A stretch of DNA of 64,000 nucleotides, from the NCBI GenBank assembly GCA_037446555.1, contig JBBIIK010000010.1, forward strand, positions 1 to 64,000, read 5' to 3'. The notes beneath the pieces were generated by a model. It was not told where the DNA came from. It saw only the letters and a list, made by a program, of their open reading frames with translations, and searched no databases. Within the stretch, counting starts at the first letter, position 1, and the number at the start of each line of letters is the position of its first letter. Positions 7,842 to 15,969 of this stretch are shown here, piece after piece. Made by a program: the position numbers and the translations under genes. Source of the stretch: JANWVO01 sp037446555. GTDB taxonomy: Bacteria > Acidobacteriota > Terriglobia > Bryobacterales > Bryobacteraceae.

Positions 7842-9166
7842 GCACCCCCGCTTGTTGGCTCGATTCCTCTCGCATCCTGAAAGCCCTGGCCCGCACCGAC
7901 CCCGTGCGCCTGTCCGGCTCGGTCATCCGCACCGCCGGCCTTTTGATCGAGTCCCAGGGGCCTGCGGTCGGCGTCGGGGACTTCTGCGAGATCCTCACCC
8001 GCTCGGGGTCCGTCATCCGAACGCAGGTCATCGGGTTCCGCGACGGGCGCATCCTTTCCATGCCGTTGGAAGAAACCACAGGCCTTCAGCCCGGAGACCC
8101 GATCGTCGCCCGCCCCCAGGCAGCGCGCCTGGCCGTCTCGCCCCATTTACTTGGCCGCGTGCTTGACGGCTTCGGCCAGCCCATGGACGGCCGCCCCGCT
8201 CCGGAACCGGAGGCTTTCTACGACCTCTACGCCCCGCCGCCCGGCCCGCTGGAACGCGAACCCATCCGCGAACGGCTCGAAACGGGGCTGCGCGTCATCG
8301 ACGGCTTCCTCACCGTCGGCCGCGGGCAGCGCATCGGCATCTTCGGCGGCAGCGGCGTCGGCAAGAGCACGCTGCTCGGGAGCCTCGTCAAGAACTCCAA
8401 CACCGATGTCTGCGTCCTCGCCCTTGTCGGCGAACGAAACCGCGAGGTCCGCGACTTCATCGAACACGAACTCGGGCCCGAGGGGATGCGCCGCTCCGTC
8501 CTCGTCGTCGCCACCTCGGACCGCCCCTCCCCGCTCCGCGTCCGCGCCTGCTTCGTCGCCCTCGCCGTCGCCGAGTTCTTCCGCGATCAGGGCAAGAACG
8601 TCCTCCTCGTCGCCGATTCGGTCACCCGCCTCGCCATGGCCCAGCGTGAAATCGGCCTCGCCGCCGGAGAGCCGCCAAGCCAGAAGGGCTACACCCCCAG
8701 CGTCTTCCAGATGCTGCCCCGCGTCTTCGAGCGCGCGGGCAACTTCCGCCGCGGCTCCATCACCGGCTTCTTTACCGTTCTTGTCGAAGGCGACGACCTC
8801 AATGAGCCCGTCACCGACGCCGTCCGCGGCATCCTCGACGGCCACATCGTCCTTTCCCGCGCCCTCGCCAACGCCGGCCATTACCCGGCCATCGACCTTC
8901 TCCACTCCGTCTCGCGCCTTGCCCCACGGCTGGCCACCCCGCGCCAGAGCGAGGCCGCCACACTCCTCCGCGAGGCTCTCGCCATGCTCCATGCCTCGGA
9001 AGACCTGATCCGCATCGGCGCCTATACCTCGGGCACGAATCCGCAGCTCGACTCCGCGCTGCGCCTCGAGAACGACCTCAAGCGCTTCCTGCGTCAGGCC
9101 CCCGGCGAAAACGCGCTCTTCGAGGAAATCGAAGCCCGCATGGCGGAAATGGCAGGCGTCCCATGA
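7838..9166 (+). CDS. fliI: Flagellum-specific ATP synthase FliI
   Basis: FliI (442 aa) is the hexameric ATPase of the flagellar export apparatus, homologous to F1 beta. The Walker A motif GGSGVGKST is at residues 170-178, Walker B (NVLLVADSVTRLAMAQ) follows near 255, and SQKGYTPSVFQMLPRVFERA is strongly conserved in the family. The length is normal. It starts with an ATGA overlap of fliH. After its stop the tight spacing of the operon breaks. Confidence 0.96.
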   Translation: MSTPACWLDSSRILKALARTDPVRLSGSVIRTAGLLIESQGPAVGVGDFCEILTRSGSVIRTQVIGFRDGRILSMPLEETTGLQPGDPIVARPQAARLAVSPHLLGRVLDGFGQPMDGRPAPEPEAFYDLYAPPPGPLEREPIRERLETGLRVIDGFLTVGRGQRIGIFGGSGVGKSTLLGSLVKNSNTDVCVLALVGERNREVRDFIEHELGPEGMRRSVLVVATSDRPSPLRVRACFVALAVAEFFRDQGKNVLLVADSVTRLAMAQREIGLAAGEPPSQKGYTPSVFQMLPRVFERAGNFRRGSITGFFTVLVEGDDLNEPVTDAVRGILDGHIVLSRALANAGHYPAIDLLHSVSRLAPRLATPRQSEAATLLREALAMLHASEDLIRIGAYTSGTNPQLDSALRLENDLKRFLRQAPGENALFEEIEARMAEMAGVP

Positions 9167-9215
9167 ACGCTTCCCCGCACGGTTCCGGCCCCGCGGCCAC
9201 GGCCGGTTCCAGCCC

Positions 9216-9231
9216 TGTGACGATTGTCACG
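9216..9231. promoter_or_regulatory. CRP/FNR-like palindrome in the fliI-fliJ gap
   Basis: TGTGA-N6-TCACG at 9216-9231 matches nine of ten conserved positions of the CRP-type consensus TGTGA-N6-TCACA. It lies at the start of an AT-rich stretch (about 9238-9315), 109 bp upstream of the fliJ ATG. Use by a CRP/FNR regulator is inference from the motif alone; as a plain inverted repeat it could also form a small hairpin. Confidence 0.3.
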
Positions 9232-9339
9232 GCCCCCACAAATAACACGAATTATCTGTTATACCGTAAAAATCAATTCTCAACTTTCGGCTATTAGTGA
9301 CCGTTTTATTGCGTGCTATTGCTGCGGCATGAGCTGACA

Positions 9340-9786
9340 ATGAAGAAATTCCGTTTCCCGCTGGAAAAACTCCTGAATTACCGCCGCGGGCGCCTTTCCG
9401 CTGAGCAGGCCCGCCTGGAACGCCTGCTCGCCGAACAGGCCGCCCTGGAGCGCCGCCGCGCCGCGCTGGAACGCGAGGAGCGCCTCGTCATGGAGTCCCT
9501 GCGCCGCCTGCCCGTGCTTTTCTGCTCGGATCTGGCCGCCGCCGAAGGCTTCCGCCGCTTCGCCGCCGCCGAATGCGTCCGCCTCCTGTCGGAGGCCGGA
9601 ATGCTCGCCTCGCGCATTGAGGCGCAAAAAAACGCCGTGCTCTCCGCCCGCCGCGAGGTGGAAATTCTGGAGCGATTACGGGAAAAACGCCTCCACGACT
9701 GGCGCGCCGAAATCGACAAAGAAATGGAACAGCAGGTGGCCGAGCTCGTCGTCGCCCGCTGGAGCCGCTCCGCAGGAAGCGCCTGA
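9340..9786 (+). CDS. fliJ: Flagellar export protein FliJ
   Basis: FliJ (148 aa) is the coiled-coil central stalk of the FliI ATPase ring and escorts export chaperones. The opening KKFRFPLEKLLNYRRGR is the family signature and nearly the whole protein is Glu/Arg/Ala-rich helix. The ATG at 9340 is preferred to an in-frame TTG at 9313. Unlike its neighbours it is separated from fliI by 173 bp of partly AT-rich DNA and may have its own promoter. Confidence 0.85.
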   Translation: MKKFRFPLEKLLNYRRGRLSAEQARLERLLAEQAALERRRAALEREERLVMESLRRLPVLFCSDLAAAEGFRRFAAAECVRLLSEAGMLASRIEAQKNAVLSARREVEILERLREKRLHDWRAEIDKEMEQQVAELVVARWSRSAGSA

Positions 9787-9787
9787 A

Positions 9788-9827
9788 CTCCCCTCTTGCG
9801 GCGCGCCGGCCGGCGCAACGCGGGGAG
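9788..9827 (+). terminator. Terminator-like hairpin after fliJ
   Basis: CTCCCC (9788-9793) pairs with GGGGAG (9822-9827), and inside it TTGCG (9796-9800) pairs with CGCAA (9814-9818). The hairpin begins one base after the fliJ stop. No T-run follows, so it is at best a weak intrinsic terminator or an mRNA-stabilising structure closing the flagellar operon. Confidence 0.35.
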
Positions 9828-9894
9828 ACAGGCGGCCGCGCAGAATGCAGGCCCGCCCATTCGGGCATGCGGCTGAGAAACAATGAAGACCTGA

Positions 9895-11301
9895 GTGGTT
9901 CCGGGAGAACATGATCTGAGGCCCGGCGCGGGAAATCCGGCCCAACGGCCACTGTTCACCGCGCCCGCGCTTCTCGTGTGGACGGTTCTGGCCGCGTGGT
10001 TCCTGGCGTTCGCTTGGCCGGGGCTGCTGGCGTGGTTCACCCCGGACCACCTGATGAACCTGCACGGCGTCGCATTCCGCACGCCGCTCGAAATTCTCTC
10101 CTCCAAAGAACGCCCGGCGGCGAACCTGGTGCTGAAAGGGCTGTGGGAAGCCTTTGGCCTGCACCCGCGCCCGTACCGCGTCTTCTGCTTCGGGCTGTTG
10201 CTGGCCAATCTCTGGCTGGCGCTTCAATTCTTCCTTCGCTGGTCTGGCTCGTGGAGAGCCGCGCTCTTCGCCGGGCTTCTGTTCGCCTATCACGCGCAAT
10301 TGCAGGATCTCTACTTCAACAGCGGAACTCTGTACGACCTGCTTGCGTTCGCTTTCTTCTTCGCGGCCCTGGCGGCGGCGCCGGCGGTGCTGGAAGGCAG
10401 GCCGGTATCACCTACGCGGCTGGCGGCCGTGGCTGCGTTATCGGCGCTGGCCGCCGGGTCGAAGGAGATCGCCGTGTCGTTGCCCGTGATCCTCGCTGGC
10501 GCAGCGCTGCTTTCGAAAGCGGGACGGAGCGCGTGGACAGCGGCGGCGCTCTCCGCTGCAGGCTGCTGGGGCGTGCTGGCATGGGCTTCCTGGCGCGCGC
10601 CGATGACGTCGAATCCGGCCTATCAGCCCGAGTTCACTCTCGCCGTGCTCGATGCCCGCTGGAAGCTGCTAACGGCCAGCCTGCTCTACCGCGGTCCGGA
10701 CTGGTCCTCCGCTGCAGCATGGACAGTGCTGGGAATCGCTGCGCTCGCGGCTCTCGCATTGCGCTCCCGGGCAGCGTGGCTCGCCTGCGCGCTGATCGTG
10801 ATCACACCCTTGCCGCTCCTGTTTCTGCCCCAGAGGAGTTTCTATGCCTTCTACGTGACCTACGCCGGCTGGTGTCTTCTCGCAGGGCTCGTGCTCGACC
10901 GGCTGACAAGAATCGTTGAGCCGCGCGGCTGGAAGCTGACTGCCGCCTTTGTGGCGGCGCTGGCGCTTTTGCTGGCGCCTCAGCACCGTTGGCTTTCCGG
11001 GTGGATTCGCGAGACCTACTATCAGCCGTATGAGGCGAAGGTCGTGGCGGCGGGCAATGTCCTGAGGCGGCATCTGCCGCCGCTGCCGCGCGGTTCGGCG
11101 ATTTATTTCGTCGACGATCCCCTGCCTCCGCCCGAAGAGGAAGAGCACTTGCTGGCCTTTCTGTGCCGGCTGAAGGCACGCGATCCCGGGCTGAGCGTCT
11201 GGCGCGCGCGCGATCCCGGACAGAGCGTGCCCGAGGAGAAATGGGGCCAGTTTGCGGCGGTGTTCCGCTTGACGAGGTCCGAGCTGGTCAGAATACGTTA
11301 G
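9895..11301 (+). CDS. Polytopic membrane protein, GT-C glycosyltransferase-like
   Basis: This 468-residue protein has a hydrophobic helix near residues 25-45 and about eight more membrane segments, ending in a soluble tail from about 370. After the first helix comes a periplasmic loop WFTPDHLMNLHG with an acidic residue near the membrane, as in GT-C enzymes that use lipid-phosphate sugars (ArnT, PMT and relatives). No specific family is recognised, so the function is inference from topology. The GTG start at 9895 follows only a weak ribosome-binding sequence. It lies nine bases upstream of the hydrolase gene and may be co-transcribed with it. Confidence 0.6.
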   Translation: MVPGEHDLRPGAGNPAQRPLFTAPALLVWTVLAAWFLAFAWPGLLAWFTPDHLMNLHGVAFRTPLEILSSKERPAANLVLKGLWEAFGLHPRPYRVFCFGLLLANLWLALQFFLRWSGSWRAALFAGLLFAYHAQLQDLYFNSGTLYDLLAFAFFFAALAAAPAVLEGRPVSPTRLAAVAALSALAAGSKEIAVSLPVILAGAALLSKAGRSAWTAAALSAAGCWGVLAWASWRAPMTSNPAYQPEFTLAVLDARWKLLTASLLYRGPDWSSAAAWTVLGIAALAALALRSRAAWLACALIVITPLPLLFLPQRSFYAFYVTYAGWCLLAGLVLDRLTRIVEPRGWKLTAAFVAALALLLAPQHRWLSGWIRETYYQPYEAKVVAAGNVLRRHLPPLPRGSAIYFVDDPLPPPEEEEHLLAFLCRLKARDPGLSVWRARDPGQSVPEEKWGQFAAVFRLTRSELVRIR

Positions 11302-11310
11302 GAAGAGAGC

Positions 11311-12294
11311 ATGAGCATGAACGGGATCCTGATTCTGGCCTGGATGGCAGGCATAGGCGCCACGGAGAACGTGGAGGTCAAGGGGGGCCACGTGGTGGTG
11401 TGGCGCACGCATGCCCTGCAGACCGGCGTCCACCGCGGCATCGAGCGCGGCTACATCATAGTGCACGGCACCAACCGCAATGCCGAAGATTACTTCCGCT
11501 GGGCTCTGGCCTCCACTGCGGCAGCCGACCGGCTGGACCGCACCGCAGTGGTGGCGCCGCACTTCAAGGCGAGGATGCGCGAGGACCGCGGGGATCCCGT
11601 CAGCCCGGGCGAGTGGTTCTGGACCAATGAAGGATGGAAGGCGGGACTCGCCGCGGTGAACGGCGAAGTCACTTCCTACGAGGCGATGGACAGGATTCTG
11701 GAGTCCTTCAATGATCCGCAGCGGTTTCCGGATCTTCGGGAAGTGGTGGTGGCCGGTCACTCCGCGGGCGGGCAGTTCGTGCAGCGATATGCGGCGTTCA
11801 ACCGGCAGGAACCGAAGATGAGAGTCCGCGTGCGCTACGTGCCCGCGAATCCTTCCAGCTATGTTTACCTGGACGGAATGCGTCTCTCGCAGGGAGGCGC
11901 GTGCAGTCCGCAGGGAGACTGCAAGGGCACATTCGGGCCTTATTGGGACGCGGAGAATTGCACGACTTACAACCGGTACCGCTACGGGCTGGAGAAGCTG
12001 GAGGGGTATGCGGCGGGCATGGATCCGGAGGCGGTCCGCAAGCAATTCGCGGCGCGGGACGTCACCTATCTGGTCGGGGAGCTCGACACGAGAACAGACG
12101 ATCCGACGCTGGACAAGAGCTGCCCCGCGCAGGCGCAAGGGCCGAACCGCCGGGAGCGCGGCACGACGTTCTGGAACTACATGAGGCAGCGTTATCCGTC
12201 GCAGCACCGCTTCGACATCGCACCCGGGTGCGGCCATGCGGCGGTGTGCGTGTTTGCCGGCCCGGCGGGCGTGCGGGCGGTGTTCCGCGACTGA
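11311..12294 (+). CDS. Secreted alpha/beta hydrolase
   Basis: A 327-residue protein with a short hydrophobic N-terminus, probably a signal peptide. The alpha/beta-hydrolase landmarks are present: an oxyanion-type HG in YIIVHGTNRN at 49-58, a nucleophile elbow GHSAGG at 149-154 with Ser151, an acidic loop GELDTRTDDP and a C-terminal GCGHAAV that could supply the catalytic His. Four cysteines in the second half fit an exported protein. The substrate is unknown. Its stop abuts the stop of the convergent sulfatase with no intervening base. Confidence 0.72.
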   Translation: MSMNGILILAWMAGIGATENVEVKGGHVVVWRTHALQTGVHRGIERGYIIVHGTNRNAEDYFRWALASTAAADRLDRTAVVAPHFKARMREDRGDPVSPGEWFWTNEGWKAGLAAVNGEVTSYEAMDRILESFNDPQRFPDLREVVVAGHSAGGQFVQRYAAFNRQEPKMRVRVRYVPANPSSYVYLDGMRLSQGGACSPQGDCKGTFGPYWDAENCTTYNRYRYGLEKLEGYAAGMDPEAVRKQFAARDVTYLVGELDTRTDDPTLDKSCPAQAQGPNRRERGTTFWNYMRQRYPSQHRFDIAPGCGHAAVCVFAGPAGVRAVFRD

Positions 12295-13668
12295 TCAGGC
12301 GTACTTCTCGCGCCACTCCGCGAGCCGCTTCTCCAGGCGCGTCCGCACGGTCGAGTAGCCAGGATCTTCGTAAAGGTTGACGCGCTCGCGCGGGTCCTTG
12401 CGGATGTCGTAGAGTTCGCCGGGCCCCGTGCCGGGCTCGCGCGAGACGAGCTTGTAATACTTGTCGCGGGCCATTTCGGTGTAGCGGAAATGGCCGAAGA
12501 CAAGATCCGGCCAGGGCTGCTTGCGCGGCAGCGGGCGGTTCATCAGCAGCGGCAGATAGCTTCGGCCGCAGAGGTTGCGGTCCTTGGGTGGCTCGACTCC
12601 GGCCGCCTCGCAGAGGGTGGGGAGGAAGTCGTAGAAGCTCACAAGCTCGGGCCGCACGGCCTGCACAGGGATGCGTCCGGGCCAGGACCAGATCATGGGC
12701 ACTTGCATCACCTCCTCGAACATGTTGATGGGGCGGGAGGCGTGACCCTTGCTCCAGAGCCCGTGGCGGCCGAGGAGGAAGCCGTTATCGCTTGTGAAGA
12801 TGAAAATCGTGTTGTCGAAGAGGCCGCGTTCGAGCAGTTTCTTCTGAAGGGCGGCCACCTGGTCGTCAAGGGCTGTGACCGAAGCGGCGCAGCGGCGGAT
12901 ATTGGGGACGGAATCGTCGAGGAATTCCTTTTCACGCAGCGAATTGGGCGCGGCGGGCTGAATCCCGAAGGACTCGAAGCGTACGTCGCGGTACATGTCG
13001 TAGTAGCGCTGCGGGTGGCCGTCGTAGGGGGTGTGCGGATTGAGATGGGCGACGGTGAGGAAAAATGGGGTGTTTTTTTCCTGCTGATCGATAAAATCCG
13101 AGGCGTATTTTGTCAGAATCTCGGCCAGGTATCCTTTTTCGGAAACGGCGCTGCCGTTGACATGCAGATCCGGATCCTGGTATTTCCGGCCACGGACGGT
13201 GGCGGTGAAGCGGAAGCCGTGGCCCGGCTTCGCGTCATTTCCCATGTGCCATTTGCCGACGTATCCGCAGCGGTAGCCGGCGCCTGCGAGCAGGTCGCTG
13301 ATCATCACTTCGCGCTCGAAAGACGGGGGCGGCGCCGCCTGTCCCTGAGGGGGATCGGACGCCGGGTTGTCAGTCAGGAAGTCGTGGATGCCGTGCTGCC
13401 GGGGCGTCCGGCCTGTGAACAGCGTGGCGCGGCTGGGCGAACAGATGGGGGTGCAGACGAAGGACTGCGCCATGCGGGTGCCGGCATCCGCGAGCCTGTC
13501 GATATTGGGCGTGCGGATTTCGCGGTTGCCGTAACAGCCGGTCATCCAAGCGGCGAGATCGTCGGCCATGACAAGGACAATGTTTGGGCGGCTGACAGGA
13601 GCGCCGCGCCGCTGCATGAGCCATGGCGCGGCCAAGGATCCGAACAGCCTCCGCCGGGTCAATTCCAT
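12295..13668 (-). CDS. Tat-exported type I sulfatase
   Basis: The 457-residue product is an arylsulfatase-family hydrolase of sulfate esters. A twin-arginine signal (TRRRLFG, residues 4-10) directs folded export. The metal site begins with VMADD at 33-37, and CSPSRATLFTGR (76-87) is the sulfatase signature, with Cys76 the residue converted to formylglycine. HPLF is absent, but the later metal motif FTSDNGFLLGRHGLWSKGH is intact. The maturation enzyme must be encoded elsewhere. The ATG at 13668 has GGAG eight bases upstream and was preferred to an ATG 45 bases earlier. Such genes are common in polysaccharide degraders. The upstream ABC permease ends 28 bp away. Confidence 0.9.
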   Translation of the reverse strand: MELTRRRLFGSLAAPWLMQRRGAPVSRPNIVLVMADDLAAWMTGCYGNREIRTPNIDRLADAGTRMAQSFVCTPICSPSRATLFTGRTPRQHGIHDFLTDNPASDPPQGQAAPPPSFEREVMISDLLAGAGYRCGYVGKWHMGNDAKPGHGFRFTATVRGRKYQDPDLHVNGSAVSEKGYLAEILTKYASDFIDQQEKNTPFFLTVAHLNPHTPYDGHPQRYYDMYRDVRFESFGIQPAAPNSLREKEFLDDSVPNIRRCAASVTALDDQVAALQKKLLERGLFDNTIFIFTSDNGFLLGRHGLWSKGHASRPINMFEEVMQVPMIWSWPGRIPVQAVRPELVSFYDFLPTLCEAAGVEPPKDRNLCGRSYLPLLMNRPLPRKQPWPDLVFGHFRYTEMARDKYYKLVSREPGTGPGELYDIRKDPRERVNLYEDPGYSTVRTRLEKRLAEWREKYA

Positions 13669-13696
13669 TTCAGTTGCTCCGTCAGAAACGCTATTC

Positions 13697-14530
13697 TTAC
13701 AACACATCTGCAAACCCGCGCTTCAGGTGGCGGAAGAACATCCCGCCAGCGAAAAACGTCAGGCAGGCGGCAACGGCGAGAAGCAGGAGTCCTGAAAGAT
13801 CGGGCAGTTCGTAGGTCATCAGCCGCTGCCGGTAGCCCTTCACGACCAGTGCCAGGGGGTTGTATTTCACCAGGAATTTTGCGGCGGGCGGGAAGTGGGA
13901 CTCGTCGATGAATATGGGCGTGAGCCAGAACCAGCCGGTCAAGAGGACGACCACGATCTGCGCCGTGTCCCGCAAAAACACCTGAAGGCTCGCTGCCAGC
14001 CAGCCGACGCCGATGGCAAAAAGCCCGAGCAGCGCCGTGTAGACAGGCAGGAAAAGAATGAGGACGCTGAAATGCCCGGTCATCCACCGCACCATCACCA
14101 CCCCCACCAGCAAAGCGAAGAGGTGACTGACGAGGGCGGAGAGGAATAGCGTTACCGGGATGATCTCGGCGGGGAAGACGGTTTTGGTGATCAGCCCTGC
14201 CTGTTCCACCAGCGAGTTCGCCGAACGCTGCACGGTCTCCTGGAACAGCATCCATGGCAGGTAGCCGCAGAAGAGGAAGAGAGTGTAGCTGTCGCCGGCC
14301 CCCGGCGGCGGCGGAACCTTGAGGCAGTACTGGAAGACGAAAACCCAGCTGACCAGCAGTACGAGCGGATGGATCAGGGTCCACAGCCATCCGGCGGCGC
14401 TGCCGACGAAGCGCTGCTGGAAGTCGCGCCGGACCATCTGGTAGATGAGAGCCCGCCGCTCCCGAAGCACGCGCAGAAACATCATTCCGGGCAGCCTGAG
14501 AGGCACGGCAATTGACGAGGTTGCGCTCAA
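13697..14530 (-). CDS. ABC-2 type polysaccharide/O-antigen export permease (Wzm/TagG-like)
   Basis: The 277-residue protein has six predicted membrane helices in the ABC-2 arrangement. It carries the family motif RRDFQQRFVGSAAGWLWTLI near residues 34-53, where Wzm, KpsM and TagG contact their ATPase, and a late KYNPLALVVKGYRQ segment. It should export a lipid-linked polysaccharide across the inner membrane. No ATPase partner (Wzt) lies in the window, which is unusual for this normally paired system. The start is uncertain: TTG at 14530 or ATG-ATG at 14485/14482, neither with a good ribosome-binding site. Confidence 0.82.
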   Translation of the reverse strand: MSATSSIAVPLRLPGMMFLRVLRERRALIYQMVRRDFQQRFVGSAAGWLWTLIHPLVLLVSWVFVFQYCLKVPPPPGAGDSYTLFLFCGYLPWMLFQETVQRSANSLVEQAGLITKTVFPAEIIPVTLFLSALVSHLFALLVGVVMVRWMTGHFSVLILFLPVYTALLGLFAIGVGWLAASLQVFLRDTAQIVVVLLTGWFWLTPIFIDESHFPPAAKFLVKYNPLALVVKGYRQRLMTYELPDLSGLLLLAVAACLTFFAGGMFFRHLKRGFADVL

Positions 14531-14853
14531 GTGTTGATTCTAGCAGGGCGCAGGAAAAGGCCGCGGCACAATCAGGGGAAGGGGCTCGGGAGGGGTGTGC
14601 GGGTTGAGGCGTTGCCCCCGGATTGGGTCCGGGTTGCGTCCTCCGGGACACTCGCGAAAATCCCCGGCTAAGTCATTGACTCCACGTTGACGCGTTGAAA
14701 AGCGACCTGGTAGCCGTAGCGGCGGAATTCCGCTTTGAGTCTCTCCGTGCGCTCCCGCAGCCGTGCGAAGCCGAGCGGCCGAGGTGCTCTCCCCTCCGCG
14801 ACCACACGCTCGGCCCGATTTTCATTCCTCCCGGTGTGCGAACGCTCATGGAA
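14531..14853. other. Gap without recognised gene
   Basis: This 323-bp stretch upstream of the export permease contains a 65-codon minus-strand open frame (14668-14865) that runs into the repeat beginning at 14854. It has no recognisable domain and I do not accept it as a gene. No clear promoter pair is visible. Confidence 0.4.
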
Positions 14854-14898
14854 ACAGCCTGACACGGGCCGTTGGCGTATTTTCCAAGGGGACGGAGC
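14854..14898 (+). repeat. Left 45-bp inverted repeat flanking the RAYT remnant
   Basis: The 45 bases starting ACAGCCTGACACGGG and ending AAGGGGACGGAGC recur in inverted orientation at 15683-15727 with 43 of 45 identities (differences at repeat positions 17 and 21). Paired inverted palindromic repeats around a RAYT gene are the usual arrangement of REP elements with their cognate transposase. Confidence 0.8.
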
Positions 14899-14927
14899 CG
14901 TCTGACGGTTTCGCAGAATCCGGCATT

Positions 14928-15631
14928 TCAGCCACCGGCCGCGCCGCCTGCATCCTCAAGCCGCTCACCGGGCGTCTTCTCAAACGACCACCGCCGCCAC
15001 TTCCGGCCGAACCGCTCCTCCATCTCTTGGAGAAACGCCTCGCTTCCATAAGGACGCCCCGCAAAGGTGCATCTCCGCAGCAACCGCAGCTCGGACAAAT
15101 CCTCCGGACTCATCAGCAGCTCCAGCAACGCTTCTGCGCCTCCAAAGCCCTGCCAGAATTGTTCGCCCACGAGCCGCAGCTTGTCTTGTGACAGTTCGAG
15201 ATGCACCGCCGCGCTCGACCACCGGTATTGTTCGGCCTGCTCCACCATTCCCGCCCTGACGGCATTGCACTCCAAATAAGCCAGCGTCCCCGCAGGTGCG
15301 AAGTCTCCAGAGGGCAACCGAAGAAGGGGTTCTGGAACAGTTGTCCGGTTCTTTTCAGGCCCGTGTTCAACATCTGCGGGTAGAGACAGTGGACGCGGCG
15401 CAGGAGCAGGGCGAGGAAATCCTCAGCCTGGGGCACAGCGACCAGACTGACGTGGTTCGACCTCAGCTACCAGGTGAGGATGCGCACGCCGGCCTTGTAT
15501 TTGTTCGAAGCGAGCAGCTTCATGTAGGTTTCGCGGTCCGAGTCTGTTGGAAAGATTCTTTGGCCGTGGGTGGTGCGCTCGGTAATGGGATAGCGGAGGC
15601 CGGGCGCGACGAAGCTGGCATTTCTGGGCAT
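14928..15631 (-). pseudogene. Dead REP-associated (IS200-like, Y1) tyrosine transposase
   Basis: Three stretches in two frames rebuild a RAYT-type transposase. From 15631 the N-terminus reads MPRNASFVAPGLRYPITE and continues to ILTW. It then meets an in-frame TAG where the family has a Cys or Tyr, followed by SNHVSLVAVPQAEDF. The catalytic HUH motif, normally HVH, is HVS here, so the metal site is lost as well. The frame runs through NTGLKRTGQLFQNPFFGCPL to about 15288, then shifts by one base into TLAYLECNAVRAGMVEQAE, which keeps the tyrosine-containing helix and continues to a natural C-terminus at 14928. At least three inactivating lesions make this an old remnant. It lies between 45-bp inverted repeats. 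Confidence 0.85.
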
Positions 15632-15669
15632 TCCGGCCAGATCATGGGCACGCCAGGCGGAAAATTGTG

Positions 15670-15695
15670 AAGGGGACGGAGCGCTCCGTCCCCTT
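15670..15695. repeat. Perfect 26-bp palindrome (REP-like)
   Basis: AAGGGGACGGAGC at 15670-15682 is followed directly by its exact reverse complement at 15683-15695, without a loop. Half of it belongs to the right-hand inverted repeat. A second hairpin of the same GTCCCC/GGGGAC type, with a 7-bp stem and TCGC loop, lies at 15726-15743. These resemble REP/BIME units. Confidence 0.75.
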
Positions 15696-15727
15696 GGAAA
15701 ATACGCGAACTGCCCGTGTCAGGCTGT
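15683..15727 (-). repeat. Right 45-bp inverted repeat flanking the RAYT remnant
   Basis: This is the inverted partner of 14854-14898 (43 of 45 identical). Together the pair bounds an 874-bp segment holding only the dead transposase, suggesting the whole unit was once mobilised or maintained by it. Confidence 0.8.
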
Positions 15728-15795
15728 CCCCTTCGCAGGGGACGGAGTTGTGTGCGTCAAGTTCAGCAAATTGGATCTGGGCCAGCAGACCGTGA

Positions 15796-15945
15796 GTGTT
15801 CCCGCCGGAGCCGCCCGTCGCGACTACAGTTCCGCCAGAACGGCGCGGAGCCGGCAAGGGCGCGAAGCGGCGCAGCGGATCCTTGCCGGCGAGCACCGTT
15901 CTGGCACCCCCGTGCGATTCGCGGCGGGCGGTCTGGCGGGAACAC
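15796..15945. repeat. 150-bp foldback element
   Basis: The two arms pair over most of their length: GTGTTCCCGCC (15796-15806) with GGCGGGAACAC (15935-15945), GCCAGAACGG (15834-15843) with CCGTTCTGGC (15896-15905), and GCCGGCAAGG (15850-15859) with CCTTGCCGGC (15881-15890) around a 21-base loop. Spacers between the paired blocks are nearly equal in length. It lies between the RAYT remnant and the IS256 transposase and contains no gene. A small non-autonomous element or an IS-end structure are both possible. Confidence 0.7.
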
Positions 15946-15969
15946 GTTCCCGTTGGTGAGCCTTGAGCT

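Noticed and set aside
9150..9900. Chromosomal origin (oriC) at the skew change
   Set aside because: The skew change and AT-rich stretch are suggestive, but I saw no TTATCCACA-type DnaA boxes and no dnaA, dnaN, rpmH or parAB genes nearby.
14668..14865. 65-codon minus-strand frame next to the REP-like repeat
   Set aside because: It starts within the inverted repeat, has no ribosome-binding site and no recognisable domain.
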